Shown one piece after another: positions 63,878 through 64,000 of a stretch of DNA of 64,000 bases. The position numbers were made by a program, and so were the translations under genes. Origin of the DNA: Leekyejoonella antrihumi (GTDB lineage Bacteria; Actinomycetota; Actinomycetes; Actinomycetales; Dermatophilaceae); NCBI RefSeq assembly GCF_007845645.1, contig NZ_VCQV01000001.1:224399-288398 (forward strand). Direction: 5' to 3'. Below the pieces are notes generated by a model, which did no database searches, was not told the origin of the DNA, and worked only from the letters and a program-made list of their open reading frames with translations. The first letter of the stretch is position 1; the number at the start of each line of letters is the position of its first letter.

Positions 63878-64000
63878 GGCTCTTCAGATTTAAGGGTGTA
63901 GTGCTGGTCGGCGCGTCGATCACGGGATAGGCGTCGAGGCCTCCCGATGATGGAAGTTCTGACACTGCCCATCTGGAAGACCTCGACGTGACCGACGCTA
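63878..64000 (+). mobile_element. Left end of an ISL3-family-like element
   Basis: Begins GGCTCTTCAGATTTAAGGGT, close to the inverted-repeat ends of ISL3-group elements of corynebacteria (GGCTCTTC...AG-GTG). It is followed at 63988 by a GTG that opens a frame, VTDA, running off the window as the presumed transposase. The element interrupts the hydrolase gene. Confidence 0.55.

Overview
The window is high-GC DNA from an actinobacterium. Indications are the HspR/HAIR-controlled dnaK-grpE-dnaJ-hspR and clpB genes, an F420-type (Ddn-like) oxidoreductase, the many GTG and TTG starts, and the lipoprotein and transporter families. Gene content and order would fit a Micrococcales genus such as a member of the Dermacoccaceae or Intrasporangiaceae, but that placement is inference. 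Two thirds of the window looks like ordinary chromosome. From about 55 kb rightward it becomes accessory: an Rhs toxin, transposase and resolvase remnants, and an IS end.

Layout. 1-7.7 kb: heat-shock locus (clpB, hspR, dnaJ, grpE, dnaK) with three HAIR-like HspR operators, plus a Ddn-like protein and an SRPBCC protein. 7.7-12.5 kb: a beta-propeller lipoprotein and an ehuBCDA-type ectoine/hydroxyectoine importer. 12.8-18.2 kb: acetyltransferase, methyltransferase, DrrAB-type exporter, DUF488 and a 14-TM MFS pump. 18.2-24.4 kb: a wrecked acyl-CoA hydrolase-like lipoprotein, DUF2237, two DinB-fold proteins, a gamma carbonic anhydrase, a frameshifted SDR, and an ogt / ECF sigma / ogt alkylation-repair operon. 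24.4-36.8 kb: P450, NDH-2, epimerase, a MarR-FUSC divergon with isochorismatase, an overlapping amine-oxidase-like/SDR/HutD operon, an MFS pump and an Sco protein. 36.8-39.4 kb: a decayed MacAB-like efflux cassette. 39.5-50.2 kb: acyl-CoA ligase, copper ATPase with a CsoR-like operator, PP2C-like protein, bioY with a divergent TetR gene and a double palindrome, thioesterase, and a DUF5819/HTTM/PAP2 cluster. 50.3-54.2 kb: thiBPQ under a TPP riboswitch. 55.2-59.1 kb: secreted Rhs toxin with a short hydrophobic tip, a small AT-richer candidate immunity gene, and IS630/resolvase debris. 59.3-64 kb: lipoprotein, AAA kinase-like protein, GNAT, nucleotidyltransferase, and an alpha/beta hydrolase cut by the left end of an ISL3-like element.

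How genes work together. HspR probably represses both chaperone transcription units through the HAIR sites. Two cofactor import systems, BioY (TetR-type palindromes) and ThiBPQ (riboswitch), suggest the cell takes up biotin and thiamine. The sigma factor translationally coupled to a methyltransferase, with a second methyltransferase upstream, looks like a self-contained alkylation response.

The least explained signal is a dispersed 10-mer, CACGGCATAC. I found eleven exact copies between 2 and 47.5 kb, in all three reading frames and on both strands. It is absent from the accessory right end, and its core GGCATAC is rare there. No CRISPR array, rRNA or tRNA gene was seen.
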